A stretch of 64,000 nucleotides of DNA from Timema cristinae (Eukaryota > Arthropoda > Insecta > Phasmatodea > Timematidae), in contig JBCFYV010000024.1 of NCBI GenBank assembly GCA_039000515.1, positions 10,842,969 to 10,906,968 of the forward strand. The letters run 5' to 3'. Numbering within the stretch: position 1 is the first letter of the stretch; the number at the start of each line of letters is the position of its first letter. This document shows positions 62,986-64,000 of the stretch, piece after piece. The notes under the pieces are model-generated. The model had not been told where the DNA came from, did not search any database, and saw only the letters and a program-made list of their open reading frames with translations. The translations under genes and the position numbers were made by a program.

Positions 62986-64000
62986 TATTGCCACTCATCA
63001 TTCAAGTTATCAGATTCAGCAGAGTCATCCTGATTGCAATCCTCATGATAATTATCACCCTTAGGAGAATCAACATTGTCATCCTATCTTCGGACTTGTC
63101 TTGATCAACCCCACCTGCTGATCACCCTATTTTACTCTGTTAGTGAATGGATTTAAACATCCTCCTTCTTTGTTGGAGGAGTAGCAATATGATGTGCAAT
63201 ATGATGGTTTGGGCCTTGGATTGCTTTAAATATGTGTTTAGAGAAAGATATTACTTTTAAAAAAACTTCACAGGTTTTAGGTCTGATTAGTCTTATTTGT
63301 AGGTAAGAAGAGGCTCATTCAAACATAATGTTTGCTAGTTTTTAATTTTTTTTTCTCCTTTACGTATCTTCTTTTTTACAAAACTATATTTCCTAGGGCA
63401 CTCTTTATAATTATTTTCTGTACTAATTTTCTATTGGTTACATTTGTTTTTATTGTGTTGGTAATAGGCGTGTAGCTTATTGTGGATGTGGTTCAGCCCA
63501 ATCAATATCGGGGTTTCCGGTGAAATATCTTTTACACTAAGTCGTTTGACCAACAATGATTAACTGCCATTCCTGAGACAACCCTGTACATCAATGAGCG
63601 AAGGAGACACTGAACAAAGTTCATAAACAAAAAGTGATTGAAGGTCCATGTTTCGTCTTTGATCAATCATCAATAGCAAGAAAAATGTTTTCCAGATTGA
63701 CGACTGGAAATACTTTGTAACAATTTGCCTTCTTCTTCAAAAGGTTCATTGTTTTTATGGACTGCTTATAAGGGAATTAAACCCATTAGGGAGGCTATTG
63801 GTGTAGTTATTAATCATCTGTACTCCTATTGCCATTTAATCAGCCACATTCACCTCAGTGGTGGCAACTTCTGCTGTGACTGTATTGTACAAATGAGGTC
63901 AGTTATCTTCCAATGTATTATGGTACTTGTTGACCTTTGCAACAATACGATTACGATCTTCTGCATTCAAGACACGCCTGTGTTTCAGTTCTTCTGTACA
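62986..64000 (-). pseudogene. Possible decayed ORF remnants, minus strand
   Basis: Minus-strand text near the window edge looks worn but coding-like: about 64000-63900 reads HRRVLNAEDRNRIVAKVNKY H, about 63630-63570 reads SVSPSLIDVQGCLRNGS, and about 63085-62988 is an acidic tail (DDNVDSPKGDNYHEDC, then DDSAESDNLNDEW) ending TAA. The middle piece recalls an uncharacterised transposon-linked protein family. Stops intervene. Confidence is low and the pieces may not belong together. Confidence 0.3.

Overview
This is a 64-kb piece of an AT-rich, intron-bearing, repeat-laden animal genome. The two host genes found are both parts of the ciliary transition zone, so the owner is a ciliated metazoan. 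The mix of transposon families (Penelope-like, PIF/Harbinger, Ty3 and Ty1-type LTR elements, hAT-like and Tc1/mariner-like remnants, tRNA-derived SINEs) suggests an arthropod, most likely an insect. The sequence alone does not give the species. There are no bacterial operons, CRISPR arrays, or rRNA or tRNA genes that I would defend.

Host genes. B9D2 (5896-13895, +) lacks its first coding exon; three exons with matching phases carry the rest. Only 205 bp after its stop codon, on the same strand and with no AATAAA signal between, tectonic (TCTN) starts at 14101. It runs through five phase-compatible exons to 34551 and is followed by AATAAA signals at 34580 and 34663. The products act together in the MKS module of the transition zone, so the tandem arrangement looks like a dicistronic or co-transcribed unit and is the main biological result here.

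Introns as transposon harbours. B9D2 intron 3 holds a minus-strand, broken multi-ORF element (7.6-11.7 kb) bracketed by copies of a short TTGAC(T/A)TA(A/C)GAGG motif. Tectonic intron 2 holds a decayed Ty1/copia element (15.6-19.95 kb), with a 32-bp minisatellite grown out of its integrase catalytic motif, and a young Ty3/gypsy element (21361-26011) with 98%-identical LTRs and a 5-bp target duplication but several stop codons. Intron 3 holds SINEs and a mariner-like remnant.

Distal part (34.6-64 kb). Here lie a nearly complete PIF/Harbinger element (38403-42617; 38-bp TIRs, TTA duplication, intact 382-residue transposase, broken MADF/BESS partner) inserted inside a SINE; a young Penelope-like element (52036-56955; 13-bp target duplication, direct and inverted terminal repeats, hammerhead-like motifs, RT plus GIY-YIG endonuclease with one frameshift); and remnants of other elements. 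At least four SINE types are interspersed, two with different tRNA-like heads on a shared tail. The remaining DNA is AT-rich and shows nothing I can assign. The exon joins, repeat boundaries and family names were all read by eye; no search or alignment was run.
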